Below are positions 51,955-62,894 of a stretch of 64,000 nucleotides of DNA, one piece after another (position 1 is the first letter of the stretch; every line of letters starts with the position of its first letter). The stretch is from Prorocentrum cordatum (Eukaryota > Sar > Dinophyceae > Prorocentrales > Prorocentraceae). The notes under the pieces are model-generated. The model was not told the DNA's origin. It worked only from the letters and a program-made list of their open reading frames with translations, and made no database searches. Both the position numbers and the translations under genes were made by a program. Where the stretch lies: the NCBI GenBank assembly GCA_963575745.1, contig CAUYUJ010016890.1, positions 1 through 64,000 of the forward strand, given 5' to 3'.

Positions 51955-52127
51955 TCGGCAGTGGACAAACCTCCCTTTAGCAAACCACCCTTTAGTGAAA
52001 ACGGCCCAGGAACGAAACCGACGGTCCTGGACCCGCAAAAACGACGGCCGCGACGCCCTCTCGCGAACCAAACACGGCCAATTCGCGCTAATCGACATGT
52101 CAGGGTAGGAGGCCCATCAACCTCCGA
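51955..52127 (+). mobile_element. Introner-like TIR element, family C, copy 4
   Basis: 173 bp, TSD GTAAA (51,950-51,954 and 52,128-52,132). On the plus strand GT of the TSD and CCGA+G give a GT...AG unit, as in copy 3. 52,133-52,339 after it is open but unassigned. Confidence 0.88.
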
Positions 52128-52339
52128 GTAAAGGTAGGGTGGGGCCAGAGGCTGGGTCAGAGGAACTCCGCTCTGCATGGCACATGGAGGAGGGAAACAG
52201 CAGCCTCAAGCTGGGCCCGCTCCCCGAGATCGCGTTTTTGTTGCCATCCGCGATGGCGGCCACCGCTGGGCTGCTCGCCCACTCGCCCTCCCACCTGGAA
52301 ACGTCCTGGTTCGCGCCGGCGCCTTCTTGGAGCTGCTGG

Positions 52340-52510
52340 GGGTAGCTAAGTTTAGGTCGGGCATGTCCCCCTACAGGCGGACTTTGGAGGAAAGATAGAA
52401 AATACTCAAAACATAGTTTTAAGAAATACTCAAAAATAGCCAACAAATACTAGAAAAACCGTCCCCTGACTATTTTTCACTATCTTTGAATATTCCTCCG
52501 GTAGAGGGAA
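52340..52510. mobile_element. TIR element, family B, copy 6
   Basis: AGGTCGGGCATGTCCCCCTA CAGG...ATATTCCTCCGGTAGAGGG; the right terminus is truncated. The middle shares ATACTCAAAAxATA with 14,231. Confidence 0.75.
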
Positions 52511-52811
52511 AGCAAATTCCCAGACGGCGCCGGCGCGAATCGTGACTTTACCAGCCCCCACCTCGAACCAAGCCCCCCTCATTGCACCCCCGAGTCTGGG
52601 ACGTGCTCGGCAACTTTTACGGGGCAGGGGGGCCCGGATCGGGGGTGCCCCACAGGGGGAGCCCCACAGGGGGGGGTAGCAAATCATGGCCCGAGGCACG
52701 TGCGCTGACGGAACCCTGGGAAACGTCAACATCGGATCCCAGGGGCCACGCGGGGAACTCCCGGACGGCCCCTCGGCTGCGCGCACGAGGGACCCCCGGG
52801 CAGGAGTGACC
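52511..52811. other. No gene; short shared blocks
   Basis: CAAATCATGGCCCGAGGCAC (52,680) is shared with 7021. GCGCACGAGGGACCCCCGGG CAGGAGTGACC (52,782) is shared with 35,880-35,910. Confidence 0.5.
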
Positions 52812-52980
52812 TTGTTTGAAGGGGCCCCAGGACACACAAATAAATACACACAAATAAAAAGATTCCCCATATTTTCCCATATTTTCTGGGTTTCTGTCTT
52901 CCCCCCCATTTCCCATATTTTCCCATATTTTCTAGGGAATCGAGGATTAATTGTGTCTGTGTGTTTCTTTTCCTCCTGAT
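52812..52980 (+). mobile_element. Dispersed element, family E, copy 3
   Basis: Nearly identical to 14,868-15,025 (ACACACAAATAAATACACAC, CCATATTTTCCC, GATTAATTGTGTCTGTGTGT). Confidence 0.85.
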
Positions 52981-53514
52981 TCTTGAAGGGCGCGGCGTGC
53001 CGGCCGTGACCGTGCGGTGCGGCAGCGGCGGCCGTGGCGTGAGCCCCGGCGCGCCCCCAGAGGGAGGCCCTCGGTGGAGCTGGCTCCCGCCAGTGAGTAT
53101 CGTTCAACCGATCCCCATCCCCAGCGGCGTGGCCTGGGTCCCACTGGCCGATTTACCCCCCTAGATGGGGATATAGGTCGTCCCCTTCGGGTTTCGAGGG
53201 GTGTATCCCCAACTGGGGTGGTAATTTGGTGGGGGTCTCGAAGGGGATGGGGATGGGGATGGGGATCGGATAAACGATACTGAGCCAGGGCGCAGCTGCA
53301 CAGGCCCGCTCTCCACAGGCGAGCTCTCGCGAGAGCGCTGCCCACGGCGCGCGGGCCTTCCTCGCCCTCCCCCTCCGCTCGCAGCCTCCCCTCGCGTGCC
53401 GCGGGCCCAGCCGGCCTGCCGCCCCGGCACCAGAGGGGAAGGGACCCTGACGAGGACGGGCCCCTGCCATCGCTGGGACGTCCATTCCCCGAGCATGTTT
53501 CGGCTTCGTGCGCA
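52981..53514. other. No gene recognised; GATCCCCATCCCC inverted repeat
   Basis: ATCGTTCAACCGATCCCCAT at 53,098 and the complementary GATGGGGATCGGATAAACGA T at 53,258-53,280 form the ends of a TIR-like unit of about 180 bp. 53,281-53,500 is GC-rich and unassigned. Confidence 0.55.
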
Positions 53515-53670
53515 TGTGGAGACCCCAAAGGTACCAATACCGATACTCCCTGGATCTCGCCTGGGGGGAGTTCTGACCAGGATTTCGAGGCGAATACAGC
53601 GGCGTCGAAGACGGAGGCCCAGCAGGCCCACAAAGGGGAAACATGGGAACCTTTTCCTTCTCTGAGCTTG
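53515..53670. repeat. Dispersed repeat family T, copy 2
   Basis: CAATACCGATACTCCCTGG...TTCTGACCAGGATTTCGAGG CGA...GGGAACCTTTTCCTTCTCTG. Confidence 0.7.
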
Positions 53671-53799
53671 TTTTTCGCAAGAGGATCCAAGATGCTCCTC
53701 GATGGCCATCGCAGAGGAAAGAACATCGAGCAGGGGCCGACCGTCCCCGCATTTCTATAGGCCTACCACGACATGTTCTTAGAACAACTGCTCTAAGAA

Positions 53800-53970
53800 C
53801 GACGCAAACATGGGTTGGCGATCCATGGATTCTGGCGCGCGGTCGCCAACTCCATGGATCAGGGGAGGTGCCCTCCCCAAAGTGCGGCCGGTGCCGCCCC
53901 GCTCGGCGGCGGAACTCCGCGACTTCCCATGGAAACGGGACCCGGCGCTAGTCCACGCCCCCTTGATACT
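53800..53970. repeat. Dispersed repeat family G, copy 2
   Basis: Same as 661-840 with scattered changes. 53,971-54,298 after it has a diverged direct/inverted repeat of GGTCTGxAATG/CCCTCC blocks and no gene. Confidence 0.75.
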
Positions 53971-54296
53971 CCAGATTTCGTAATAAAGGGAGGGGGGTCT
54001 CATTTCGAGGGGGGTCTCTTCCAGGCTATCTCGGAGGGCCCGGGGGGGTCTGGGGACGATGTTCTGGAGGGTCCTCCCACGGGGGAGGTCTGAAATGGCT
54101 TGTCTTGGAGGGCCCAGACCCCCTCCCTTTTATGACGAAATCTGGAGTGCATGTGTCGTGATCGCCCGACGCTCGACAGAGGCGCGCGACGCCCGAGCGG
54201 TGCCCGGGGCCCCGGACCCCGGGGGCTCTGGCTCTCCCCCGCCGAGGCGGGCTCTGCGTGCCGCGTCGCGCCGCGACGCGGCGGCGGCCCAGGTCG

Positions 54297-54298
<2 letters not shown>

Positions 54299-54363
<65 letters not shown>

Positions 54364-54364
54364 C
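54299..54364. repeat. (GTC)n microsatellite
   Basis: Pure CGT/GTC triplets over about 66 bp. Confidence 0.97.
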
Positions 54365-54497
54365 ACCACCACCACCGCCTGGGGGGCCGCTCCTCGGGGA
54401 CCTCTGCAAGCGATGGACACCGTGGACACATCTGGCCCACCCTCCGGCCCGATTTACCTACATCGCCACCGCCTGCCGAGGTGCCCGACGAAACATA

Positions 54498-54690
54498 ACA
54501 GGGGATGCGTCGACCCCTATCCCAGGCTCCGTGAGGTTTTCGAGAGGATCAACAATTTGGGGCCCAACCCTGGGATATACGAGGGGGGGGGCGTCCATCC
54601 TCGACAGGGGTGCGTCCGAATAGCCCCCTCGGGATGTATCCCAAGATTCCTCCCCTTTTCTGGGCGACCAATCTTTTCTGGCGGAAGTCG
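54498..54690. repeat. Dispersed repeat family J, copy 2
   Basis: TGCGTCGACCCCTATCCCAG G...CCAACCCTGGGATATACGA...CATCCTCGACAGGGGTGCGT CCGA. 54,691-55,332 has no recognised gene; 54,935-54,980 repeats GGCGCTxxTGGGCG. Confidence 0.8.
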
Positions 54691-55332
54691 GGGATTGGGG
54701 GAGAGAAATCGCCTGCGAAAACAGTTTCCGGGCGGTGGTTGTGGATACATCCCCGCCTCGGAACCGTTCGCCTCACAGCGATCTCTGCCTACCGCTTCAT
54801 GCAACTCACGGAAGCTTTTGGTCGTCCCCGTGGCGCTCACCGGAGCGCCCAACCGCACGCAAAGCGGACAGAATGCATCCCCCCCATGGTTCTGTGGGAC
54901 GTTGCTGGTCGCCGTTGGGAGCCACTTGAACACTCTTCGGCGCTACTGGGCGCTTTGGGGCGCTAATGCACGCTGTTGGGCGTTCTTCGCCGACAGGGCT
55001 GAACCTAAACGGTGCTTTCCGTTTTCGAGGTGTTGCCGTTTTCCCTCGCGCTTGTCTCGAATCCGCCTTGACCGCCAAACGAAGCCGAAACCAAAACGGC
55101 CCACGAAATCGCCGACACGCATCCAATCCACGACGAGCGGCAACTTCCGTGGCCTACAGTCGAGGCGTCGACCGAAAGAACCTTGAAGAAGGAACGAGAC
55201 CCCTTCTTCCCATAAGTTCAACCTCGATTTCCCATGGAAAACCTCAGGAAAACCCGAGGCAAACTTTGGAACAATCAAGGAACACAGAGCCCCTCCCCAA
55301 CGGAAAGGGTTCCTTCTTCAGCGCCCCGACTG

Positions 55333-55502
55333 TACACCCTGCGAAATGCTTAAGAAATCATGGGTTAAGAAATTCATAGTCTCAGAACTTGAATAAAAAC
55401 CCACAATTTCCATTCAAATCTTAGGAATTACATTGAAACGTTAAGAATAATCGAGACTCTGGCCGAAAGCTTAGGTTTTCTTAAGCATCGCCTAAGGTGT
55501 AC
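55333..55502. mobile_element. TIR element, family P, copy 2
   Basis: Close to 2871-3040 throughout (TACACCCTGCGAAATGCTTA ... CTTAAGCATCGCCTAAGGTG). No TSD. Confidence 0.88.
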
Positions 55503-55679
55503 GACCTCTGCCTGCCCCCTTCCGCTGCGAGCGCCCGGCGGCGAAGACGCCCGCGAGGGCGCCTGCGCCTGCGCCTCGGACGTCTCCTGCGGTAGCGCGC
55601 GCGGGGGCGAAGGGCGGGCGCAGGGCGCCGCCCGCCGCGAGGGTCCCCGGCGGGGCAGAGGCGGGCCGCCTCGGCGCAG

Positions 55680-55818
55680 GGCCCTCCTCCTCCTCCTCCC
55701 TCCTCCCTCCTCCTCCTCCTCCTCCTCCTCCTCCTCCTCCTCCTCCTCCTCTCCTCCTCCTCCTCCTCCTCCTCCTCCTCCTCCTCCTCCTCCTCCTCCT
55801 CCTCCTCCTCCTCCTCAT
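55680..55818. repeat. (TCC)n tract
   Basis: CTC triplets. 55,503-55,679 and 55,819-56,180 around it are GC-rich and unassigned, with (GGA)n at 56,187-56,218. Confidence 0.95.
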
Positions 55819-56257
55819 CCCCCCTCCTGAGTCGGCGACGGAGCGCGTCGATGGTCTACGTGGTGGCGAGGGGGTGTTGGCGGCGCGCACCAGGGAGTGG
55901 AGGGAGGGGGGAGAGGCTTCTTAGAAAGGGGCTGCCTCTCAGAAGGCGCCGGCCTCACATCTGTAGATGAGGCCGGGCCTTCCGAGAAGCAGGGGCGCTT
56001 CTAAGAAGCCCTCCCGCCTCCTCCCAGCCCCCTCTGCGCGTGACTGGGGGTGGTCGACGCGTGGCCGAAGGGTGGGGGCGGGGGGGGGTCTGGGTCTGGG
56101 CCGGTGCTTCGGCGATCTGCTCCTGCCAGTCGCGCAAGCAGACTGGGGGGAGGGGTCAGTCCCAAGCCACCCTGCGGAAGGCCGAAGGAGGAGGAGGAGG
56201 AGGAGGAGGAGGAGGAGTGGTGGCGAGGGGGAACGACAGGGGGGCCAGCTCAGGGTT

Positions 56258-56382
56258 CGGTGCCAACTCCGGGGACCCCCCGTGCCATCTTGCGCTCTCT
56301 CATCGATCACCAGACGCTGGCGCACTCTGCGGATGGAATTTCGAGGGCTGGCAAGGCTCCCATGGTTTGCCACCGAAGAAGT
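56258..56382. repeat. Repeat family K, short copy
   Basis: GGTGCCAACTCCGGGGACCC ... CAGACGCTGGCGCACTCTGC GGATGGAATTTCGAGG ... GGCTCCCATGGTTTGCCACC; ends are inverted repeats. Confidence 0.7.
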
Positions 56383-56450
56383 GGCGCTGATAGGGGAACG
56401 ACAGGAGGGGACCAGCTCAGAGAAAGGGAACGTCGACCTGGAATCGGCGA

Positions 56451-56619
56451 TACACCCTGCGAAATGCTTAAGAAATCATGGGTTAAGAAATTCATAGTCT
56501 CAGAAATTGAATGTAACCCAGAACTTCTATCAAAATCTTGGAATGTACATTGAAAAATTAAGAATAATCGAGACTCTGGACGAAAACTTAGGTTTTCTTA
56601 AGCATCGCCCAAGGAGTAC
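56451..56619. mobile_element. TIR element, family P, copy 3
   Basis: As 2871-3040, with the right end changed to CCCAAGGAGTAC. Confidence 0.85.
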
Positions 56620-56810
56620 ATCGCCGTACATCGCCGACCGATCGGCGATGGGCCCCCGATGGCGAATCCGCACACGCTCCTGGGCGGGGCGAGCTGTCGG
56701 ACTCCGATCGGAGATGGATGTTGCGACTGCGGGTCGACGCCTCCCCCCCGCGGAGCCTCTCTCCCCGCATCGTTGCCCCCGAGACTTGGCAGGATCGGTC
56801 GGCAGGGCAT

Positions 56811-56935
56811 CGGGAAATCGCCTCGACGGGAATCGCCTCGACGGGAATCGGGAAATCGCCTCGACGGGAAATCGCCTCGTCGGGAAATCGCCTCGACGGG
56901 AAATCGCCTCGACGGGAAATCGCCTCGACGGGAAA
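56811..56935. repeat. 16-bp tandem repeat
   Basis: About seven GGGAAATCGCCTCGAC units with minor variants. 56,620-56,800 before it shares the family H block with 917-1010. 56,936-57,350 is unassigned. Confidence 0.95.
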
Positions 56936-57354
56936 CGTGCATCGGCACGGGGTCGAAATCGAGCCAGGTCGGCCGCGCAAATACCGAAGATGCACAACAG
57001 CGACGCACGACCGTCGGCCCGCATCAACCCGTCGGACAATCGGGATAGAGTCGGGTCGAGCCTGCCAAAACCGGTACCGAATCGGATCGATCGGATCGCC
57101 CTTTGGACCCTGATAGGAAGGAAGAGTAAGAGCGCACACGTCCCAGCGGCAGCAGCATCTGCAGCGATCCTTTCAAACATCACTGGAAGATGAAAGACCA
57201 CATCGCCGAGTCGGCGTCGCAGAGAAGCTCGTGCACCGCACCGCTCCGCTTTCTGAGAACACAAAACCTTTGTCTCCGAAGCAAGGCACCCAGGGTCTGA
57301 AAGCCATACACAGCACAGGACACCTGCGTGCAGAGAGGCTAGAGAGAAGCTGTT

Positions 57355-57640
57355 TCAGATCGCCAGTTCGTCGTCAGCAAAGCCAAAGAAAAACTGACCT
57401 AGACGTTCCGCGATGAGCTTCACACCAGGATCTGACATTACAGGAGGAGTGGAGGAACGAACGAGCGCGCGAGCCGTGCGAGCTCCGCTGGAGAGCCCGC
57501 CCGTGTCGATGAGGGCATGGCGTGGAGCCCGTAGCCTCGACAAGGAAGAGCATGAGTTCAAGTATTTGAAAAGTAGGTCACCGCACGTGATGACCACCAC
57601 TCCGTCCGCGCCCTCAGTGCTGGAGAAGCAGAGGCGGCAA
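57355..57640 (-). CDS. Open segment ending in a stop (tentative last exon)
   Basis: Reverse frame reading GVVVITCGDLLFKYLNS, LRAPRHALIDTGGLSSG and SDPGVKLIAERLGQFFF, ending at a stop at 57,355. The composition is protein-like, unlike the low-complexity DNA upstream. A possible acceptor CTCCAG precedes CACTGAGGG near 57,622. No family recognised; it could be chance. Confidence 0.2.
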
Positions 57641-57699
57641 ACGAGAGGCCGCGCCGCTACCCCAGGAGAGGGACGGGCGAGGAAAAGAGGCGGAGGGAG

Positions 57700-58165
57700 G
57701 CAGAGGACGGAGGCAGGGCGGGGAGGAGGGCGACCGCACGCTCGCGTATTGCTCGGGGTCTCCACGGCCGCGGAGAGACCTGCCGGCTGCGATCGACAGA
57801 GCGGCACCACGAGTCGGAAGGAAGGGGACGAGGCGGAGGGAGGCGAAGGACGGAGGACGAGAGGGGAGGAGGGCGACTGCACGTTCATATGGAGGGACCT
57901 CCACGGCCGCAGGAAGACCTGCCGGGTACGATCGACAGGTCGGCACCCCACGAGTCGGAGGGAGGGAGGCGAGGCGGAGGGAGGCGGAGGACGGAGGAGG
58001 ACGGAGGAAGGGAGGGGAGGAGGGCGACTGCACGCTCGAGTCGAGCGCTCGGGGCCTCCGGGGCCGCGGAGAGACTTGCCGGCTGCGATCGACAGAGCGG
58101 CAGCACGTGTCGGAGGGGGGGGGGGGGGGGCGAGGCGGAGGCAGGAGGGGGGGGAGGACGGAGGG
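57700..58165. repeat. About 145-bp tandem repeat, three copies
   Basis: Units begin GGGCGAC(C/T)GCACG(C/T)TC at 57,728, 57,870 and 58,022. Each contains GCCGGCTGCGATCGACAGAG CGGCA-like and GAGTCGGA(A/G)GGA blocks, then a GGCGGAGGG run. Confidence 0.85.
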
Positions 58166-58321
58166 GGAGGGGCAGGGGGGCAGGCAACGCGCTCCTCCCG
58201 AGCGTTCTCAACTCTGCCCGCGCGGGACCGCGCCTGGGGACCGCACGCCAGCGGGCGCCAACTGCCTGGAGCAGCGCGGAGGGCTGGAAAACGAATGCGG
58301 AAATGAACAACAACGTGCATA

Positions 58322-58830
58322 AAGAGGAGGAGGAGGAGGAGGAGGAAACGGCACTATGATCATCAGAAGAGCTCCCGGAGTTTCAGTCTCAGGGCGCTGC
58401 GGCACTCGAGCGGCCAGGAGGAAGACGAAGGAGGAGGAGGAGGAGGAGGAGGAGGAGGAGGAGGAGGAGGAGGAGAGGAAGAAGGAGGAGGAGGAGAGGA
58501 CGAAGGAGGAGGAGGAGGAGGAGAAGGAGGAGAGGAACAAGGAGGAGGAGGAGGAGGCGAGGAAGAAAGAGGAGGAGGAGAGGAAGAAGGAAGAAGGAGG
58601 AAGGAGGAGGGAGGAGGAGGAGGAGGAGGAGGAGGAGAAGGAAGGAAGAAAGATGAGGAGGAGGAGGAGGAGGAGAAGGAGGTGAAGGATGAGGAGGAGA
58701 GGAAGGAGGAGGGGAGGAGGAGGAGGAGAAGGAAGAAAGGAGGAGGAGGAGGAGGAGAAGGACGAGGAGGAGGAGGAGGAGGAGGAGGAGGAGGAGGAGG
58801 AGAGGAAGAAGGAGAAGGAGGAGGACGGCT
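58322..58830. repeat. (GGA)n/(GAA)n tract
   Basis: Purine triplets with GAAGA variants, 0.4 kb. Confidence 0.95.
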
Positions 58831-58954
58831 AGGCTGTCCTGGATGAACGCGATGGTCGCCATCAGGTGCTCGCGGTTGTCGTCCTTCCGACCCGGGCGTC
58901 CGCTCTCTCCCGGGCATCCCGCACCGCGAGGGCCTTCGTGTCCCGTTCCAGAGG

Positions 58955-59125
58955 GGCCCAGAGGCACACAACCAAACGGACACAAATCTCAGGATTCCCC
59001 AGATGTTGTTACTATGTCTTCTGTGCTGTCGTCTTCCCCCCCCCCCACTTCCATGTTTTCCCCATTGTATCCTGGGAGTCGCCGATGAATCGTGCCTGTG
59101 CGTGGTTGTCCCCCTCCTGAGACGC
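58955..59125. mobile_element. Dispersed element, family E, copy 4
   Basis: AGAGGCACACAACCAAACGG ACACAA...GAGTCGCCGATGAATCGTGC CTGTGCGTG...CCTCCTGAG. Confidence 0.65.
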
Positions 59126-59194
59126 CTCCTTCCACCCCACCTCCAACTCCTGCGCCGACAACAGACAGCACAGCATCATCGACATCCAACGTGT

Positions 59195-59252
59195 TCCCTC
59201 CTCCTGCTCCTCCTCCTCCTCCTCCTCCTCCTCCTCCTCCTCCTCCTCCTTC
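59195..59252. repeat. (TCC)n tract
   Basis: CTC triplets; 59,253-59,499 unassigned. Confidence 0.9.
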
Positions 59253-59499
59253 TCCTGCAGGCCATCTCCCTCTCTGCGTTGACCCATTCGCACCGCACCG
59301 CACCTCCAGGGCTGAGCACCGCGCGTCCAGCCTCGAGTGCTGGGGCTGCATATGTACTGTGGGGGAGACCAGGACACGGCCGCCACCTCCCTTCTCGGTT
59401 GTCCCTCCCGTCTCCTTCCCTCTCCCTTCTCGTGCTTCTCACACTCCTCGCGTCTCCTCACTCGTCCCCCATCCTCATCCAGCCGCACCTGCCGGTGCT

Positions 59500-59665
59500 C
59501 CTTGCCTAGGAGAAACTGTTGGCGCTCCACGCGGGTCTGTTGGATCTGCGCTAGAGCGGAGCGCGCCAAGGGCGGCACGGAGGCGCCGCCAGGGGGGCCG
59601 GGCGCGGATCCAAGAAACCCGCGCGGAGCGCCAAGAGTTTATGTTTGCGGCGTCTGTCCTTCTTC
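59500..59665. mobile_element. TIR element, family A, full copy
   Basis: AAACTGTTGGCGCTCCACGC GGGTCTGTTGGATCTGCGC ... GCGCGGATCCAAGAAACCCG CGCGGAGCGCCAAGAGTTTA TGTTTG. 59,666-59,980 has no recognised gene. Confidence 0.8.
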
Positions 59666-59984
59666 GATTGCCCTGTTCATCCCCGTTCCCCGCCGCCCCT
59701 TCCCCTGTTGGTCGTCTTCCTCCTACTCTTGCAGTTTCTCCTCCCCTGCTGCCCTGCGCGTCGTCTTGTTGCCACGGGAGGGACCCTGCCGGGGCGCGCC
59801 GTCGTGGCCAGAGCGAGCCCCCCCCCGGCTTGCTGCCGGGGGCACGCACCCTGAGCCTGGCAGGCGCCGCCGGTGCTCACCTCGCTTATCGGGGCAGCGC
59901 GCAGGCAGAGCACGCTGAGGAGCCACAAACTCTGCACACCGACGCTGCTGCCGGCCCCGCACTGAAGCTCGCACAGGAAGGCGG

Positions 59985-60090
59985 ATCCGGGGCCCAACCC
60001 TGGGATGTACGACAAGGGGTGGCGCCCATCCTCGACAGGGGTGCGCCCGAATAGCCCCCTGGGGGCGCGTCCCAGAGTTCCCCCCCCCTT
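59985..60090. repeat. Dispersed repeat family J, copy 3
   Basis: GGGGCCCAACCCTGGGATGT ACGA...CATCCTCGACAGGGGTGCGC CCGAATAGCCCCCT. Confidence 0.75.
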
Positions 60091-60354
60091 GACGAAATAG
60101 CCAAACTTGTCAAACGAAACTCAAAAAAAGTAGCTCTGTATATACATATACATACATCCATATTCTTTACATACATACATATCAAATACGAGTGCAGGCC
60201 TCCCTCGCCTAACCAGGGCTGCCGCCGACGCCGCCGCTGCCCTCGGCCCGGGTGAGCTCCGTCGCTGCGGGGAGCCCAGGCTGGGCCAGAAGCGCACCAA
60301 GGAGCAGGGGTGCTGCTAAGCAGCCTTCACCCCTCCCCCTGATGACCCCCCCCC

Positions 60355-60545
60355 CCACCTCCTCTTCCTCCTCATCCTCCTCCTCCTCCTCCTCCTCCTC
60401 CTCCTCCTCCTCCTCCTCCTCCTCCTGCTCCTTCTCCTCCTCCTCCTCCTCCTCCTCCTCCTCCTCTCCTCCTCCTCCTCCTCCTCCTCCTCCTCCCTCC
60501 TCCTCCTCCTCCTCCTCCTCCTCCTCCTCCTCCTCCTCCTCCTCC
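60355..60545. repeat. (TCC)n tract
   Basis: CTC triplets, 0.19 kb. Confidence 0.97.
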
Positions 60546-60559
60546 CCCTGCGCGTGGCC

Positions 60560-60790
60560 GAACGAGATCGGATCGGATCGGAAACGGGTCGGATGGCGCC
60601 TGAATCGTCGCCTGAATCGTCGCGGATCGCCTGGGATCGCGGGTCTGGCCTGGACCCTGCAGTCCAGAGATGCAAGGGGTTCCCTGCAGACCAGAGATGC
60701 AAGAGGTTCGTGTCGGATCGGACCAGATCGGATAGAGATGGGAATCGAAATTTGGAGATCGGATCGGATCGAGTCGGACCGCGAGCAGCC
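60560..60790. repeat. GATCGG-bounded unit
   Basis: (GATCG)n at both ends (GAGATCGGATCGGATCGG and GATCGGATCGGATCGAGTCG) around duplicated CTGAATCGTCG and CCAGAGATGCAAG(G/A)GGTT motifs. 60,791-61,200 is purine-rich with GGCGGAGGCGGA, unassigned. Confidence 0.7.
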
Positions 60791-61215
60791 CTGGGAGGAG
60801 GCGGAGAGGCGGAAGCAGGTGGATGGAGGTGGAACTGGGGGTGATCAGGTGCCATCACGTGGCCCAGTGGTTGCCTCAGCGTGCCCTTTGCACTGTTTTT
60901 GTAGTGGGGCAGGGCGGCACTGTGCCTGATCGGCGGCCGCACGAGCGGGGGGGGGGTCATCAACGCCAGGGGCAGCGATGGAGGTGAGGGTAAGGAAGGG
61001 GGGAGGCGGTAGGAGAAGGCGTGAATGGGAGCAGGACGTGGAGGTCGAGGCGGGGGCGAAAGCGGAGATGGAGGAGGAGCCGGAGGCGGAGACGGAGGAG
61101 TAGGCGGAGGCGGAAACGGGAGGAGCAGCAGCAAGAGCGCCCTCACTCCATGCTCCTCTGAGTAACCAGCCAGGCTGGTCTGGATCCAACAGGAGACCTG
61201 GTGGGTTCAACCCTG

Positions 61216-61400
61216 CATTTCGGCGCAACCCTCACACGTTTCGTGGCACGCCAGGGAGCTCCACCTACGGCCCCAGTGGCAGCGCCCGCATGCAGCTCTG
61301 CACCCAATTTCGGTGCACCCCTCACACGCTTCGTGGCCCCAGAGGGAGCCCCACCGAAGGCCCCAGCGGCAGCGCCCGCATCCCTCTGGAAACATACTGA
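61216..61400. repeat. 92-bp tandem duplication
   Basis: TTTCGG(C/T)GCA(A/C)CCCTCACACG at 61,216 and 61,308, both continuing TTCGTGGC...GGGAGC(T/C)CCACC and GGCCCCAG(T/C)GGCAGCGCCC GCAT. Both strands are open, so the coding strand, if any, cannot be decided. 61,401-61,737 unassigned. Confidence 0.85.
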
Positions 61401-61737
61401 CAACCAAGGACCCCGAGGGAGGGTGAAAGTGGGGGTCGGGCGCAGGGTCCCGGCAATGATGTTTTTTAAAGTCATGAATGGGCGATGCATCCTCGATTGC
61501 TGATTTCGGCGGGGGAACTAATTGAAGCCCCCCGCCTGCACCCGCGCGCGAGACTTGAGGGGAAAGGAAGCAAGGGGGCGGGGGGCTCGGGAAAGGCGAC
61601 GAGGGCAACGTGCGCTAAGGGCGCAACAAGAACAGGCTGGAACACACGAAAGCGGTCGGGTGAGTGTCGAAATCTGCCCAGCCAATCTGGCATGCGGAAC
61701 ACTGCGCCTCAGTTTGGGGGATCTTGAAGGCCAGGGC

Positions 61738-61960
61738 AAAATGTGAATTCACATTGTGGGGAAAAGCAAAATGTGAATTCACATTTTGGGAAAAAGGAAA
61801 ATGTGAATTCACATTTTGGGAAAAAGGAAAATGTGAATTCACATTTTGGAATTTTGTGTAGGATTCTTTATGAAGGGGCCAGAATGTGAATTCACATTTT
61901 GGGAAAAAGGAAAATGTGAATTCACATTTTGGGAAAAAGGAAAATGTGAATTCACATTTT
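61738..61960. repeat. Regular 30-bp array of 20-bp palindromes
   Basis: Seven copies of AAAATGTGAATTCACATTTT (first copy ends TGT, fifth lacks two A). Starts at 61,738, 61,768, 61,798, 61,828, then 61,881, 61,911, 61,941. Spacers are GGGAAAAAGG within each block. A 33-bp unrelated stretch separates four copies from three. Confidence 0.97.
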
Positions 61961-61969
61961 GGAAGAATC

Positions 61970-62580
61970 GCGGGGCCCATTCCAAATCTGTCTTGGGGGT
62001 CGAGAAGTCATCGTTTGGGAACATACGCGATCATCAACCGCACAATCAAGACACACTTGCACTCCACTTCGCCGACCCACGCGCAATATGCAAGAACGCC
62101 CGCACGCATGAACGATAATGGATGGACGGCGCGTGCGCCCGCGCGGGCAACGCGCGGGCACGAATGACTGGCCACCAATGACCGCCAGCATTGGATGCCA
62201 ATCGTACCCGATCACATACATGAGCGATACATTGAGCATACATGGGCCATTCAGCCCCCATTGAAGACCCCCTGTTGCAGACCCCCTCTTTCACCCTCTG
62301 GGGAGTCCAGACCCGCGGGGGCGCCGGGTGGGTCGGGCCCAGCCCGGCGGGCGCTGCCTGTGGGCTCGAGCCGCGGTGGCTCGAGCTATCTCCTGAGGGG
62401 GCGAGACGCGCGATCCCTGAGCGAGACCCGCAGCCTTGAGCGCAAAGAACGTCCTCAAGAATCGCGGGGCGTGGATCTCTGCTCGTCCCTCCTCGTCCTC
62501 CCTGCTCATCCGCCCCCCTCCGCCGGAATAAAAAACAACAAACAAAAAAAAAAAAAAACTCGGCGCGACCCCCTATTAGA
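61970..62580. other. No gene recognised
   Basis: Unassigned; CAAACAAAAAAAAAAAAAAA near 62,540. Confidence 0.5.
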
Positions 62581-62589
62581 GAAACTTGC

Positions 62590-62880
62590 CCTCTTGTATG
62601 GGCGCATTGCTTGGCACTGCATGGGTGCATTGCTCGGCGTTGCTTGGCGTTGCGTGGCACTGCTTGGAGACAAAACCAAGCGGCCTGGGGGATGCAGGGC
62701 GGAAAAGCAAGACCCGACAACCCGGGGGTAAGCAGCAAAGAGGCAAGCCAAAGCAACCCGAGGAATGCAGCAAGGAAGCAAGCCCAAGCGACCCCGAGAG
62801 GAATGCAGGAGGGAAACCAGCCCAAGCAGCCCCCGGAGAAGGCCACAGTAAGGAAGCAAGCCCAGGTAACCCGGGCACCC
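62590..62880. repeat. Two short degenerate tandem repeats
   Basis: (T)GCTTGGC(A/G)(C/T)TGC(A/G)TGG units at 62,600-62,670, then about five AGCAAGGAAGCAAGCCCAAG-type units at 62,725-62,875. Confidence 0.75.
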
Positions 62881-62894
62881 CTCGGCTCTCCACA

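Noticed and set aside
58829-58985. Reverse open stretch (DDNREHLMATIAFIQDSLA) as an exon
   Set aside because: Protein-like, but no splice partner or family could be named.
61195-61215. tRNA T-arm-like GGGTTCAACCCTGC
   Set aside because: No acceptor, D or anticodon stems fit around it.
61738-61960. CRISPR array
   Set aside because: Spacers are identical 10-bp strings, the organism is a eukaryote and no cas genes are present.
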